DNA of 64,000 nt, taken from NCBI GenBank assembly GCA_009809945.1, contig WTPW01000489.1:269173-333172 (forward strand), read 5' to 3'. The stretch comes from Gigaspora margarita (Eukaryota > Glomeromycota > Glomeromycetes > Diversisporales > Gigasporaceae). This document shows positions 1 through 12,339 of the stretch, piece by piece. The first letter of the stretch is position 1, and the number at the start of each line of letters is the position of its first letter. Made by a program: the position numbers and the translations under genes. A model generated the notes under the pieces. The model was not told the origin of the DNA and searched no databases. It saw only the letters and a program-made list of their open reading frames with translations.

Positions 1-1430
1 GATAATATATCCAACAAATCAATAGGAAGTTTATTAAAATACAGGTCTATTTTTTCAAATTATTACAAGTAGAATTTGAAATCTGCTACTTAGAGAGTAA
101 CAACTTAATATCTTCTCTAACTTACTATTCCTATAATTAGGTTTTATTATAATTTACAATATTTATTTTTCTAATTTTTTTTTATTAAATAAAAAACCAA
201 TCAAATTTTTGTGCAATATATTTTTTTAAAAAAGACAAAAAATTGAAATTTATTAGGATTTAAAATTTAATACATTATATAATAGTGTATATTTCTAATT
301 TTGCAATTAGAAATATTTAAATCTTAATTATTTTAATTGCTAATTGTATTTTTTTAAGCTTTATATATTTAAATAAATTACTAATAAGTTTTTTGTTTTA
401 TTTAATAGTTAACAATTTTATTAGAATTACCTTTATAGTTATTTACAAAGTTATTGTTAATACTATTTTGAAGTTATTATTGAAACTGTTATAGTTTAAT
501 TTTGTAGCTTTTATATTATTAGTTGAAATTTTGTTATTATTTTCTTTGTTGCTTTGTTTTTAAAGTGGCTATGATTTATTTTATAATCTTTTATATTATT
601 CATAGTTAGAATTTTGTTGCTATAGTTTGATTCTTATTATTTGCAGTTATCTTTAGATTTATTTACTTTTTTGCTTTGTATTTGTATTATTATAATTTTG
701 TAGATTTCTTTTTTAGCTTTAGAGTTACTCTTGTTTGTAGATACATTTAACCAACTCTAACTAGTATTTTTTTTAGATAGGCTTGTATTGGTTTAAATTT
801 GCTATTAATAGCTTTATAAGTATTATAATTCTGTAGTTTATTATTATTTATTTTTGTTTTGATAATAATTTATAACTTTATTTTCTATTGTAATTTAACA
901 CCTTTTACATTTTACTTGTATATTTTTCCTTTTTTGTTCATGCTTGCACTTTTGTAAAAGTGCTACAAGCTTTTTATAAATGGTAAATTCAAGTTTTTTT
1001 AAATGGTTTTCCTGAAGTTCTCGATTAGAGATCATCAAACATTTGCCTACTATACTACTATGCTCTTTTTTAGCAAAATCTACTTTATGAATTAGAAAAA
1101 AAGTTCCTGGTATTTTTAATATACTCTATAATAGTAAATTGATACTAGATACTAGATCCTATTCATGTAACTTTTATAGAATCCTTTGATTTGTTCCATG
1201 TACTAGTAGAGTAACACCCACTCTCTCACCTTACAAACATGCAGCTTATATATACTTTCACAAGATGTCTTTGTGAACTCTGTATTTAGCATTGGAAAGA
1301 CCCATTCTAAGCCATTTTAATTTTTATTTTATCTATCTACTAAAATAGAATAGATTGTAACATAATGAACAAGTTTATTTGCCTATGGCTTTATTATAGA
1401 AATGATTTTATAAGCCATATATACTACGTA
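1..1430. other. AT-rich region without a recognisable gene
   Basis: No reading frame of convincing length or recognisable content was found on either strand. The stretch is dominated by T-rich runs. From about 400 to 900 short phrases such as TTATTATAGTTTAATTTTGTAG recur loosely, suggesting decayed repeat DNA. I see no RNA gene and no terminal inverted repeat. Confidence 0.6.
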
Positions 1431-1469
1431 TAATAGCAAAATCAACATAATAAGATATACCAAGAACAG

Positions 1470-1870
1470 AGTATAAAGTATATAGTATAGTGAGTTAAGT
1501 GGAGTCACAGATTCTGGGCATCTAATTGGATGATCATTACCATGATTTTCTGTATTTTTGTATGAATTCCAGGAATAGAATGCAATAAAGTGTATGGTTA
1601 TCTAAAGAGTGAAATGGTGTGTACAAATACTAGCCTCTGTTTGGGTATAGCTCTAAATGGATGGTATCATGATTTAACTTTGCCTGTTTATAACTTTATA
1701 TGGTCAAGTTATTATGCTTTAACACTTTTGATTAGTTATACAAACTATGGTCAAAATATTAAGACAAATATGTCAATGAGCAATTTCTTATTAGGAATCT
1801 CATCAGGATTTAACAATTGTTTCAACATAATAGTATCAAATTAGCCTTAGTCATATATAGTATTATGATT
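1470..1870 (+). repeat. Dispersed repeat, copy 1 (pair with 46330-46790)
   Basis: This block aligns by eye, in the same orientation, with 46330-46790. Shared phrases include GTTAAGT(G/A)GAGT at the start, TTGGATGATCATTAC, GTTATCT(A/G)AAGA and GTATACAAATACTA. The copies differ by many substitutions and small indels, so the duplication is old. An 84-codon open stretch at 1590-1844 is not preserved in the second copy (its frame contains stops) and has no recognisable domain, so I do not call it a gene. Confidence 0.65.
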
Positions 1871-2267
1871 TATAGTAAATCAATTATTACACTAAAATTT
1901 TGCAAGACCAGCTGACTTTATTGCAGATTACATGTGATATTTGACTTTTATAGTTAGTCAAGTGCTTTGATTGAGGCTTTGTATTAAGAGCAGGATTTTT
2001 GTTTTTTTGTTTTTACTGAGATAACATATGGCAAACTTAGGTTTCTATAAATATCAAATAGGATATCTTGAGGGGTATGAATAGGAGGCTATGAACTTGT
2101 GGATATTAAGGAATGCTTATGAGGTTTTTTTATTCAGAAGAGAGGAGGTTACCTTTTGTTTTACTATTGCTCGCTTTGGTAAAGACCGCCTCTATCTTCC
2201 TCTTATGCTTATTTTAAGTATTAGTAGCATTAGTCTGGTTGGACAATATGTTAGATTGTTAAGGATC

Positions 2268-2495
2268 CATGATTACAGTGCAGTACAAAGAGCTTTGCAG
2301 TTAATTTCTGGGCTCTGCGGCTGCATGAGCTGTGCAAGAACCATTAATAACAATTTGTGGGCTCTATAGCTATAGTAGTAGTACAAGACTCTTATTAGTG
2401 CATAGTTTGGCTCTGTGGCTGCAGTAGCAGTACAAGGACTTTTATTAGTGACAGTTAAACTCTGCGGCTGTAGTAACAGTATAAGGATCTAAATA
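2268..2495 (+). repeat. Minisatellite, about 49-bp unit, four copies
   Basis: A unit beginning around CTCTGCGGCTGCAGTAGCAG and continuing with a TACAAGGACT...TTATTAGTG segment recurs with starts near 2312, 2361, 2410 and 2459, a spacing of about 49 bp. The copies are diverged. The repeat overlaps the end of a 92-codon open frame (2091-2369) whose C-terminal part is just translated repeat. That frame has no recognisable domain and is not called as a gene. Confidence 0.7.
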
Positions 2496-2759
2496 GATAC
2501 TGCAGGATAACTCCAATTCTCTTTTTAGTATATTAGCTATTTTTCTTATGTTTGCATTTCATATAGTAAACAAAGTGCAATTTAGGACCTTGGGTTTAGA
2601 AAGTTAGAAATTGAGAGGTCAGTGGTCTGTGCATTTGACAGGTTGGGAGAATGATTGGTACAGGTTCAATTAATTTATCCTAGTCTAGAGGCTTTCGTTA
2701 TGGATATTGAAGTTTTGAGTATATAATGCAAGCTTGCCTAAATAGCAAACCTATTTCTA

Positions 2760-3578
2760 TATAGCAATAAAATAGCTGATTGGACAATAATAATTTATAG
2801 CAAACTACCACAATAGTCAGTAAATTATGTAATAAAATTTTTTACATTAAATTGTAATAGAAACCACAACTCTTAATTTGAATACAAACTAATAACAAGT
2901 TTTGTGATAAAGTTTTTATGGCAAACTATGATAAGAATTAAAACAGGTAATTCTAAAATCAACTTATTTAACTACAAACTACAATAGCAAGTTATTTGGT
3001 TTGTTTCTCATTTCAGTATAGTGCATAACTATGAAAAACATATACTGGTATTTCTGCTTTTGCTATTAGAAATCTATGCAATAGTTTTATTTACCTTTTT
3101 TTTGCATTTGTTCCATTATGCATTAAGCATTTAGCAACTAGGCTTGACTAATGATTGTAGTTCTGGCAGGTCATACTGTCCAGTATTCTTGTTTTACTAA
3201 CTAACAATGCTAATTACATACACATATCATACTTTTATCACTGATCAAATTATTAATAGCCAAAATTACTTCATACTCATGTATAATAGATGATTCGAGA
3301 CAAAAGCTGCTTGATACTTACATATTAAGATAGTAAATTATGTTATAAGTCACAACTAAGTCTTGTAACAAAATTTTTAACAATAGAAATCATGACTGTT
3401 AATTCCAATGCAAACTGACCACTATATACTGTATTATTGCAGTAGCCTATCATGTCAGAAATCACAACCCACTTTCAATACAAACTGACACAACTATATG
3501 CTATAATAGCAAATAAATTTTACAGTAAATCTTGATAGAAATCACAACTATTAATTCCAATACAAACTAACTCAATGC
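2760..3578 (+). repeat. Degenerate satellite array, left block
   Basis: A diverged tandem repeat with units of roughly 90-120 bp. Each unit contains, in order, a version of AATTCCAATACAAACTAACT, ACTACATACTGTAGTCA, a TAGCAAGT(A)AGTTTTGTAACA phrase, a T-rich run and TAGTAA(C)T(C)ATGATAGAAATCA. The same family continues at 4116-4640, after an inserted MITE, and fills 61141-64000. All three blocks have the same orientation. Confidence 0.8.
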
Positions 3579-3581
3579 ATA

Positions 3582-4112
3582 GGGGGCATCCATAAATAAC
3601 GTTATGTACCCCTACATAGTAGCTCTTGACCCCCCCTCTACTATATAAAAAATTTTTAAAAATCCATATGTTTATATATANAATTTTACAAAAACTTGAA
3701 TATATAATGACCCGGTAATCCAATCTGGATTATTTTGGTACCATACGATTCGTCTCTATGAGACGAATCCAATGGTACCAAAATCATTTCATTTGGATTA
3801 CTGGATCACGTTTTATTAACGAAATACTATTGATTTTATAGTAATTTTATAAGAAAACATAATAACCAATAGTATTTCGTTAATAAAACGTGATCCAGTA
3901 ATCCAAATCAAATGAAATTGGTACCATTCGAATCCTCTCCTCGAGACGATTCGAATAGTACCAAAATCATCCAATTTGGACTACTGGATCAAGTTTTAGA
4001 CAAATTTTAAGAAAAAAATTGCGTTATGTTGAAGGGACCCCCCTACATATTGCAAAATCGCATATTTTGGGGGACCCCCCCCTCAAGCATAACGTAATTT
4101 ATGGATGCCCCC
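3582..4112. mobile_element. 531-bp palindromic MITE with ATA target duplication
   Basis: The element starts GGGGGCATCCATAAATAACG and ends with its near-perfect reverse complement; 24 of the outer 25 bases pair. ATA flanks it at 3579-3581 and 4113-4115, consistent with a 3-bp target duplication. It is inserted in the satellite array. The interior is a nested palindrome: a hairpin at 3708-3808, a central inverted repeat around 3815-3890 (arms with AACGAAATACTATTG) and a second hairpin at 3891-3991. It encodes nothing. A 3-bp duplication suits PIF/Harbinger-type mobilisation, but the superfamily is not proven. Confidence 0.85.
3708..3991. repeat. Two ~101-bp perfect-style hairpins inside the MITE
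   Basis: Positions 3708-3808 and 3891-3991 each fold on themselves. The arm reads about TGATCCAGTAATCCAAAT, then GAAATTGGTACCATTCGAAT, then a GTCTC tip facing GAGAC. The same hairpin family occurs three more times, outside any MITE, at 45659-46066. Confidence 0.8.
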
Positions 4113-4115
4113 ATA

Positions 4116-4640
4116 CTGGCTGTGCCACAATAGCTTGTAAATTTCATAACAAAAGTTTTTATAGTAATTTTTGATAGAATTTATTGACTATACAAGCTAA
4201 CTAAACCTTAAATATATACCGTCTGTATCATCACAATAGTTGTAAGTTTTGCAACAAAATTTTTTATAGCGAATATGATAGTAATTTCAATACAAAAACT
4301 AATTCACATAATGTGCACCACAATTGTTATTATTTTTTACATCAAATTGTTTACAGTAAATTATAGTATTGTAGAATTTACAACTGTAATTTTAATACAA
4401 AATATGTATCATAATAGCAACTTTATAACAAAAGTTTATAATAAATCATAATAGAATTTTTATGACTATGATTCAATACAACTTTAATGCATATTGTGTA
4501 TCACCATAGTTTTTATAATTTTTTGTAACAAATTTTTTACAATAAGTTATGATATAATAATTTCAATACATACACATACAACCACATTAGTAATACAACC
4601 TAACTTAATCACATATAGTATTATCATAATAGCTCATAAG
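4116..4640 (+). repeat. Degenerate satellite array, continuation after the MITE
   Basis: The unit phrases (AATACAAACTAACT, TAACAAAATTTTTTATAG, CATAATAGC) resume immediately after the ATA duplication, so the MITE split a continuous array. Units are worn and the block fades out near 4640. Confidence 0.7.
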
Positions 4641-5690
4641 TAGGGCTATTAAATTTTATATAAGTGTAATTTACAAAATTTTATATATTTTTTAATTTCT
4701 TTATATAAAAATTTACATAAATTTTTATTTATGTAAATGAATATTTATGATATAAGTAAATTATTAATGGTCATATAATTTATATCACTTGGTATATAAT
4801 TTTATCTTTTAATTTTTCACTGATTGAAAAATAATTGCATCATTTCAAACTTTAAAAACAATTATTGATAGATACTGCTTATATAGAATGTGGGTATAGG
4901 TAATAAAAAGTACTGACTAGTTTGTAATTTAAAATTTTGTAGATATAAAATTTTAAAATAGTTTTATAGCTCTAGTATTTAGATTATTATTGAGGTAAAG
5001 TTTTATTTGTTTTCTTAAAATTTGATTTAGAACTCTAGTTGTAGTTTTTACTAAATAAAGTTTATTATATATAAATATATTAACTACTATTAGCAAATTG
5101 TATATATAGATATATATTGATTATTAACCAAATTAGATATATATCAATACTAAACACCTTTATCAATTTTTATCGATTGTAATAGTAATTGATATATATC
5201 TGAAATAGAAATTAATTGATATATACTATAAATCAATTAATATTATATTTACATAATTATGCTTTTTGCAAATTTTAAACAGTTACAGGTTTTCACAAGT
5301 TTTTGCAAAATTTCACGATTTAATATAAAATTTTATATTTACTTATTTATTATTATTATACATTATATTTTGAATTATATATATATTTTTATCAATATTA
5401 TATATTTTATTATATATTATTATACATTCTTTACAAAAAATTGAAAAAATAACAAAAAAATAAAACTGAAAAAAATAGCAAAAAAATTGAAAATGAAAAA
5501 ATAGTAATATTTTAAACTACTTTTGCACTTTGTCATATCTAATCTATAAAAATACTAGCTTTATACACTTTTTTTTTATTCTGCTGTCAGCTATTATTTT
5601 CTTTCTTTGTTTTAACTATTATATTTGCTTATATTTCTACTTTTTAAAATTAGTAGAGAAGTAAAAAAATAAATACCTATTTCTCAAAAG
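4641..5690. other. AT-rich region without a recognisable gene
   Basis: Low-complexity A/T DNA. Around 5085-5245 several GATATATATCAAT-like repeats occur, related to 51115-51240 and 47960-48180. A 61-codon open frame at 5259-5444 is made almost only of I, Y, F and N codons and looks like a composition artefact. Confidence 0.55.
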
Positions 5691-5840
5691 TGTTAGTGTT
5701 TTAAAAATTGTTAAAGAATCTAATATGTTCTTGCAAAGTACCGGAGAAGTTAGAGTTAGTGTTTTTGTAAAGTGCTAAAAAAGTTAGATTGTTTTCTTGC
5801 AAAGTTTTGAAAAAGTTAGGAATAAATAAAATAAGAAATT
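5690..5840 (-). repeat. CTTTGCAAGAA tandem-motif family, copy 1
   Basis: Read on the minus strand, the motif ACTTTGCAAGAA recurs every 35-45 bp, joined by phrases such as CCAACTCTAACTTCTC. The same arrangement is seen at 10880-11180, 11860-11960 and 48700-49440. Translations look superficially protein-like (repeated TLQEN.., FLALYKNT..). However, they start and stop in low-complexity sequence, so I treat this as a repeat rather than a gene. Confidence 0.6.
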
Positions 5841-6267
5841 TACATTTTAGTGCATCTCTTTGTCCGGTATTATATCTGCTTTGTCTAGCATTATATCTGA
5901 TTATGTAAATCATATATATCCAAAACCTTATACTATATATTTATTGGTTTTACACGTATTTAATTTATTATATTGTACATTAAATGAACATACGAATACT
6001 TTACTTTTGTTACTAGCAAATCACAACTAATAGTAACTTCCTTCAACTATTAAAGACAAGAACACCTATACTATATATCAAAGGTTTAATACTATCTGGT
6101 TATAAATTCGATTATTTACATATATTTAAATTACTTTGTTGTATGTTAAATGCTGACACTATATCTTAGTTTTTTTTCAATATTAAGATGACTACTTAGA
6201 TACCCTAGCACTTTATTGATACAAATGGGTTGGCCCAGTTAGCATAACTATACTACATATTATATTT

Positions 6268-7143
6268 GTATAACGAGAGTTCAACCAGCCACTTACACTT
6301 TTGGTGTTGTTCTACACTAGCTGCCATACCTACAATCCAGCTATGGAATTGACTATTTAAACCCTCTGATTACTACCCATGTCCTATGTTCCTTCCAATA
6401 TACTCTTTCACGAGTAATTTGCTGTTTAAAGTACACTGAGACTTTAGCCAAACTCCAATTTATGAAGGGCATTTGACTCTGTGGTAAACCTGGAAGAAGA
6501 ATCTATCCCACTATTAGGTATTCACCTATACTTCAGTAATATCCACTACAGCTTTACCTGTATATTTGCAGTTAGAGCTAACTATTAAACTACTACTGGT
6601 ACCTACTTAAGCCCTTGTAAAGTTCCCCAACTCCAGCACCTGGTCAGTCACTCTTCCGGTTCCTTTTCTCCAGTCGCATTCTAACTCCCAATTCTAAGAC
6701 CTGGAAGGGTTGGTTAGCCTGGCTTTAGGATGCCTTATGGTCTTTTTGCCCTTGGTACATGCTTCAGAAACACATGTCCTTTCCTTCGGTATGATTCCGG
6801 AGGTCCAGTTGTAGAGTTCTCCAACTCTTTTAATCATCAGTCTTTTTCCAGTCAGTCCCCGTCCAAGATCCTTTTTCTTGTGCACCGTCGAAAATTGAGT
6901 ATTTCTTTACTTGGGACTTGCCAAGCAGGTTCTGTTCTGCTAATTCCTAGAACTTACACACTTCCTTTTCTCTCAGATAATATTACACAAGTCAGTCAGC
7001 TCCAAATAACTTGGTGTCACCCAAGTTACAGATCAAAGATCAATTAGTGAAAGGTCAGATCAGTTACCATAACACAAATACAATTTTTCAAAACTGTCCC
7101 CAGTGGGATTTGAACTCTGCACCTGTCGCTTGGAGAAGTGACA
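6268..7143 (-). mobile_element. tRNA-headed repeat, copy A (minus)
   Basis: This block is the inverted relative of 14044-14915. Its right end, read on the minus strand, contains a tRNA-like box B region (AGTTCAAATCCCAC) preceded by CACTTCTCCAAGCG. Its left end matches the tail of the plus-strand copy (ACACTTTTGGTGT, CTAGCTGCCATACCT, TTTAAACCCTCT). It is markedly richer in G+C than its surroundings. Several short frames on both strands are by-products of this composition. It is best read as a long tRNA-derived SINE-like element, transcribable by RNA polymerase III if intact. There is no clear target duplication. Confidence 0.65.
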
Positions 7144-7324
7144 ACAATCCAACTTTACTATGTTGCTACACCTATCACTATATCTTAGTTTTGTTATCTA
7201 CATATTATAAATAACTATAACTTCCTTTGAACCATTTAAGACAAGAACATCTATGCTATATGTCAAGAATATTACAGTTTGATATTAACCTCAAAGTTCA
7301 TAACCCAGAATTAATTAGCATTCT

Positions 7325-7573
7325 GTCAGGGTTATGATCCTTTGAGGTTTGCTTGTCTAGATTTCAAATAGTTTGTCACTATGATGTTTTTTATATTACT
7401 AACCTTGTGCTTATAAATCAGTTTTGATAGATAGCTACTTAAATAACAAATATGATCTTTTGAGATTTACTTGTATAGATTTCAAATAGTTTGTCATTAT
7501 GACATTTTTTCATATTACTAACCTTGTGCTTATAAATCAGTTTTTTTATAAACAGGCACTTAAATAACAAACA
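7325..7573 (+). repeat. Tandem duplication of about 122 bp
   Basis: The segment beginning GATC(C)TTTTGAG and ending TACTTAAATAACAAA occurs twice in a row, near 7337-7450 and 7453-7573. Shared landmarks are ATTTCAAATAGTTTGTCA and ACCTTGTGCTTATAAATCAG. The second copy abuts the start of the small frame at 7579. Confidence 0.75.
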
Positions 7574-7578
7574 AAATT

Positions 7579-7770
7579 ATGAATCTGGATAATAGCAAAG
7601 ATGATATTGATATAACAGAGTATTTTGAAGAATTTTATAATAAGGATATTAGTGATATAGCTAACAATATAGAATTATTATCTTTGAAAGAAGGTGACTC
7701 ATTTGATGACTTTGATGAAGCTAAATATTTTATATATCAATTTTTTGAATCTAAAGAGTTCAAAATATAA
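7579..7770 (+). CDS. Hypothetical 63-aa acidic protein or gene remnant
   Basis: The 63-codon frame starts with ATG 6 bp after a duplicated upstream block and ends TAA. The product is strongly acidic, with many D and E residues and a C-terminal stretch FDEAKYFIYQFFESKEF. That stretch loosely resembles the lead-in of FAR1-type DNA-binding domains, where a 'F.s...a..fi..fa...gF' pattern precedes the first cysteine. No cysteine or histidine follows in frame. Codon content is more protein-like than most open frames here. I do not assign a function; it may be the broken N-terminus of another FAR1/MULE gene. Confidence 0.3.
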   Translation: MNLDNSKDDIDITEYFEEFYNKDISDIANNIELLSLKEGDSFDDFDEAKYFIYQFFESKEFKI

Positions 7771-8062
7771 CTTGGGCATATGACAATAATAGATATATAT
7801 GAATTTTGCAAAAAGCCAGACCATAATATTATAACTTGTTTGAATAAACCATAATGTAATTATGCAGAGTTGTGAGCAAAGTATGTTTTGTTTTAAAAAA
7901 AATATTAATAGAAATTGAAATACTTGTGCATATGCTTATAGTGATATAAGTTTATATATGTTGATTATATTATTATTTACTTTAATTCACTTATGTGCTT
8001 CTTTATTAAATAAAGAGTAAAGGTCTATTATATAGCAATAGACATGTGATCTTATTATATAT

Positions 8063-10759
8063 CACAGGTCAAAATTATACATATTGGTATAATATCGGGT
8101 ACCCGATATATATATTATATGTATATGATATGTGACCAATATGTGTAGGATATATTTATACACATACCTAATATGTGTAGAGTTTATGCAGGATATCGGA
8201 CACATATCGGACACATATAGTACACATATAGTATACATGTCGTATACATGCCATATATATATCTCATATATAAATTCTGTAATACATCATGTACCAAACA
8301 TATATCTAATATAAAGTACTGAAGTAACATCAAGAAAGAATAAATTTAATATTTATATATTTTTTACAATCACCTAATTATCACTTTGCTATAACAATAA
8401 TATAAAGCAATTTAATAAAAATTTTATTTTTTTTTTATTTATTTATTATAAACAATTTTCTAACAAATCAGTTACAATTTGGAATCTAACATCTATAATC
8501 TACAATCCTATAGCAAATAACTAATGAAACACTAGCAATAATACAACAAAAAAAAAGAAAAAAGTTCAACTAACAAAACATCTAAAATGCCCAAGAAAAC
8601 TAACAAGATACCCAAGATAAAATCTACAAGACACCCAAAAATGCATCAAAATCGATGACAAAACACCTGAGGCAACCACAAACTCGCACAGAGAGCACTC
8701 AAGAAAACTAACAGGGTACCCAAAATGAAATCTATGACAAGAGACCCTGAAACGCATCCAAGCAATATCGAAATTGGTGACAAGATACCACATTGTCATA
8801 CAAGAATACCCCAAAAAACTAATAGGCACCCGAAGCGAAAACTCTGAAACAATATTGAAATTGGCAACAAGACACCTGAGGCAATCATGAAATCACGCGA
8901 AGAAACTAAAAAACAGAAAAACTAAAGAATAATATTTAGAACTAAAGCGCGTCAACAAAAATATGACAAGAAAAAGCACAGATCCAGTAACGAATAATAT
9001 ACTAAAATGGCCAACACCAATGATGAAGCACTGACTAACGACTCCAATGACGAAATCCAAAGCCATCACCCAAAGAACCTAAAAAAGAAAAATATAGAAG
9101 TTAGTATTTGAACTAAAAAGTGATAAAGGACACCAACAACCAAAAAATGCACACACCAAAATGAGATGACACCAACAGCAGCGAAAGAAGCTGTAATGGC
9201 ACCAACAATGAAGTCCTGGATGGTGCCATTTTTTAGAAAAAATTCTTTTTGGACTTTTAAATGGACATTTTTTCTATTCAAAAATTATAAAATATATTCT
9301 CTCTCTAAAGGTACTGACAAATGAAAGCAATTACACAAAGACTATCTTAAAGACTTCTCAGAACTTCGTCAGGTCTTTGGCATTCAAGAAAGATATAAAC
9401 AACAGTTATTTTCTAAAAAAAATTAGCAGTTATTACTATATTAAAAAAATTAAAATAACAACAAAAAAAAAAAGAAAAAAAGGATACTTATCTTATTTGG
9501 ATCTGTGTAACAGGGGAAATTTAAATAAAATAAGACGAAAAACAAAATAAATTTAAAATAAATTAAAAAAAATATTTAAAATAAATTTAATTAATAAAAA
9601 TAAAGAAACGTTTAAATAAAAAAAATTATAATAAATAATTAAAAAAAAATTATAATAAATAATTAAAAAAAAANNNNNNNNNNNNNNNNNNNNNNNNNNN
9701 NNNNNNNNNNNNNNNNNNNNNNNNNNNNNNNNNNNNNNNNNNNNNNNNNNNNNNNNNNNNNNNNNNNNNNNNNNNNNNNNNNNNNNNNNNNNNNNNNNNN
9801 NNNNNNNNNNNNNNNNNNNNNNNNNNNNNNNNNNNNNNNNNNNNNNNNNNNNNNNNNNNNNNNNNNNNNNNNNNNNNNNNNNNNNNNNNNNNNNNNNNNN
9901 NNNNNNNNNNNNNNNNNNNNNNNNNNNNNNNNNNNNNNNNNNNNNNNNNNNNNNNNNNNNNNNNNNNNNNNNNNNNNNNNNNNNNNNNNNNNNNNNNNNN
10001 NNNNNNNNNNNNNNNNNNNNNNNNNAAAATAAAAAAAAATTAAAAAAAAATTTAAAAAAAAATTAAAAATTAAAAAAAAATTGAATTAAAAAAAAAAGCA
10101 AAACAATAAAAAAAAAATTTTAAAAATAAAAAAAAATTAAAAAAAATTTAAAAAAAATTTAAAAATTAAAAAAAAATCAAATTTAAAAAAAAAGCAATAA
10201 AAAAAAACAATAAAAAAATTTGAATAAAACGAAATAAAAAAAATGTGTTTGCTTTATTTATTTATTTATTGTTTCCTATGCATATATGCAAATATGGTGA
10301 GAATAAAAATTCTGGCCTTACTATGAGAATTTTTAGGTATTTCCTGCTATAGAGATAACCAGAAATTTACTTTTTATTCCCAACATTGCATATATGTGCT
10401 ATAGATACAATCTGTTATCTATTTTTACTACCACTTTATTACTAGTTAATACTGTATTTATCAGGTACCCAATATATATCAAATTAAAAAAAATTTTTAA
10501 GTAGTAAAAATTATTTTTTATATCATAAAGGATAAATTTTTTTGAATATATAGAATATCTGCACTGCAAATAATGATTTATAATTATTATATATATAGAT
10601 TTAAAAATTATTTTTATTACATATCCATATCGGGTACCCAATTTATTCAAACTATATGATATATGTATAGTAGATCACTGATATGTAGCATTTTATATAT
10701 TTTTCTATTATAGTAACATGGTACTCGATAGGTACCCGATATATTGGATTTTGACCTGT
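8063..10759. mobile_element. TIR element with CACAGGTCAAAAT ends, copy 1
   Basis: The left end reads CACAGGTCAAAATTATAC and soon after TCGGGTACCCGATAT. The right end reads GGTACCCGATATATTGG, then ATTTTGACCTGTG, so the termini are inverted. Order inside: a GATATATGTCC-type microsatellite zone (8100-8290), a zone of ~110-125-bp minisatellite units (8560-9290, landmarks CAAGACACCCAAAATGCATC and CACTCAAGAAAACTAACAG), an A-rich core with a 352-bp gap, and a conserved right arm. It aligns along its length with 53075-56053. The longest minus frame (8566-8829) is translated minisatellite, so no transposase is seen. The superfamily is unknown. Confidence 0.7.
9674..10025. other. Assembly gap (352 Ns)
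   Basis: A run of undetermined bases lies inside the A-rich low-complexity core of the TIR element. The paralogous copy suggests the missing sequence is also runs of A with scattered T. Confidence 0.95.
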
Positions 10760-10879
10760 GTATATTTTGGTGTTTTTATAGTTTTTGGTAACTATATCAC
10801 TCTATTATTTCATATCTGTTGCAAATGTAAATTACAAATTTCTATTTTTCTAATGTAAGAGTTTGTGACAAAAAATTAC

Positions 10880-11155
10880 TAAAATCAAGTTGTATATATT
10901 CTTGCAAAGTGCCAAAAAAGTCTGGTTTTGCTTGCAGTAATTGTAAAAGCCTGGATTATTTTTCTTACAAAGTGCAAGAATAAATAAATTAATAAAAAAT
11001 AATAATAAAAAAACAAAAACAAAAACAAAAACAAAAAAAAACAACAAATGTCAAATAAAAAAAATAAATAAAGTACTAACTAAATCTTTATTTCTCTAAA
11101 AAAACATTTTTGAAAATTGCTAGAGAAATCATTTGTATATTCTTGCAAAGTGTCA
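10880..11155 (-). repeat. CTTTGCAAGAA tandem-motif family, copy 2
   Basis: The minus strand carries ACTTTGTAAGAA, GCAAGCAAAACCAGAC and CACTTTGCAAGAATAT, followed by an oligo-A/AAAAAC tract. The layout is the same as 48865-49182 on the plus strand. A 65-codon frame here (10850-11047, minus) is repeat translation. Confidence 0.55.
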
Positions 11156-11880
11156 GAAGGTTGAGTTGGCTTGTACAAAGTAGAGGTCTTAGCTGGGTCA
11201 GGTCTGACCCAACCCAACACAGGTCTGACCCAACCTGGGTCAGTTCAGGTCAGATCAAATGCAGGTTAGGTCAGACCTGGGTCAGAGAAAACCTGGGTCA
11301 GATTAGACTCAGGTCAGATTATATACAATGATCGCAAGTAGTTACTACATAGTAAAGTCAAAATATTACTATATAAATTGATAAAAGCTGCTTAAGTAAA
11401 CTTGTTTGAAAGAACAAAATGGATATACTTTAAAATTTTTATCCAAATCGGAGAACTCTTTATTATTTGACTTTTAATTTTTATGTTCATCAAACATATT
11501 TTTTAAAAAGATTCTAATTTTTTCATTGAACATAAAAATTAAAAGTCAAATAATAAAATTTTCTCTGATTTGGATAAAAATTTTAGAGCATATGCATTTT
11601 GATCTTCTCAACAAGTTTCTTAAGCAGGCATTATTAGTTTATATAGTAAAATTTCGACTTTACTATATAGCAACTATTATTGATCTGGGTTCAACCTGGG
11701 TTGGGTTGCATTGGGTCAGACACGGGTCAGGTTTGACCTGAGGTGGGTCATACCCAGGTCAGGTTTGACATGAAGCATGTAAGACCCAGGTCAGGTTTTG
11801 ACCCAAGTAGGTCTGACCCAGGTCAAGCCCAACCCAACCCAACTCAACCTACTAAGACCCCTAGTACAAAGTACTAAAAA
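11156..11880. mobile_element. Foldback with GGGTCAGACC-repeat arms and palindromic core
   Basis: Both arms are built from short overlapping repeats of the CAGGTCTGACCCAACC / GGTTGGGTCAGACCTG type. The left arm (11156-11329) begins GGTTGAGTTGGCTTG...GAGGTCTTAG. The right arm (11686-11880) ends in the inverse order, with CAACTCAACCTACTAAGACC. The centre is the 356-bp palindrome at 11330-11685. Small plus-strand frames here are translated repeats. The outer CTTTGCAAGAA-type repeat at 11880-11960 (minus) continues the copy interrupted at 11155, so this foldback may have inserted into that repeat. Confidence 0.7.
11330..11685. repeat. 356-bp palindrome family, copy 1
   Basis: The left end reads GATCGCAAGTAGTTACTAC, then ATAGTAAAGTC. 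The right end reads GACTTTACTATATAGCAACT, then ATTATTGATC. Inner landmarks on both arms are AGTAAACTTGTTTG, TTTTTATCCAAATC(G/A)GAG and TTATTATTTGACTTTTAATT. The arms meet near 11505. Copies 2 and 3 are at 15776-16131 and 21592-21947, with the same length to within a few bases. Confidence 0.85.
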
Positions 11881-12059
11881 GTTATTGGATTTCTTGCAAG
11901 ATGCTAAAGAAGTTAGAGTTGGTGTTTTTGTAAAGTGTAAAAATAAAATAAAAAAATTAAAAAGTAATAAATAAAAAAAATAAAAAAACAAAAAAAAACT
12001 AAACAAAAATGAAACCAAACCAAAAAAAAACAAAACAAACCAAAAAAACAATATAAAAT

Positions 12060-12335
12060 TGATAGGAAATCTAGATTATAAACAAAAAAATAAACAAAAA
12101 TCTAATCTGATCTTGTAATACAATTATCAAAATATTTTAAAAATATTAGTCCAATGCGCCTTTGGTATGATCAAGGCTATAGATCTAATAATCTAATTTG
12201 CTTTTTCAGTCTAAAATATTTTAGAAGAATTCAAAATATTTCAAAAATATTAAATCTAAAATTTTGAAATATATTTTACTTATTTTGTAGTGCACAAGGT
12301 CTTTCAAAATATTTTGCATATATAAATTTGCTAAT
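12060..12335. other. AT-rich spacer without a gene
   Basis: The spacer contains fragments such as TCTAGATTATAAACAAAAA and AAATATTTTAGAAGAATTC. These are echoed inversely at 48390-48540, where GAAATATTTTAAAGA and CTAGATCATACCAAGAATGC occur. It is therefore another dispersed repeat. No coding signal is seen. Confidence 0.45.
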
Positions 12336-12339
12336 GGAT

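Noticed and set aside
8566..8829. 87-codon minus-strand frame with repeated SC..F..GY.VSFL phrases
   Set aside because: It translates the ~110-125-bp minisatellite of the TIR element. The paralogous region at 53570-53830 does not keep the frame.
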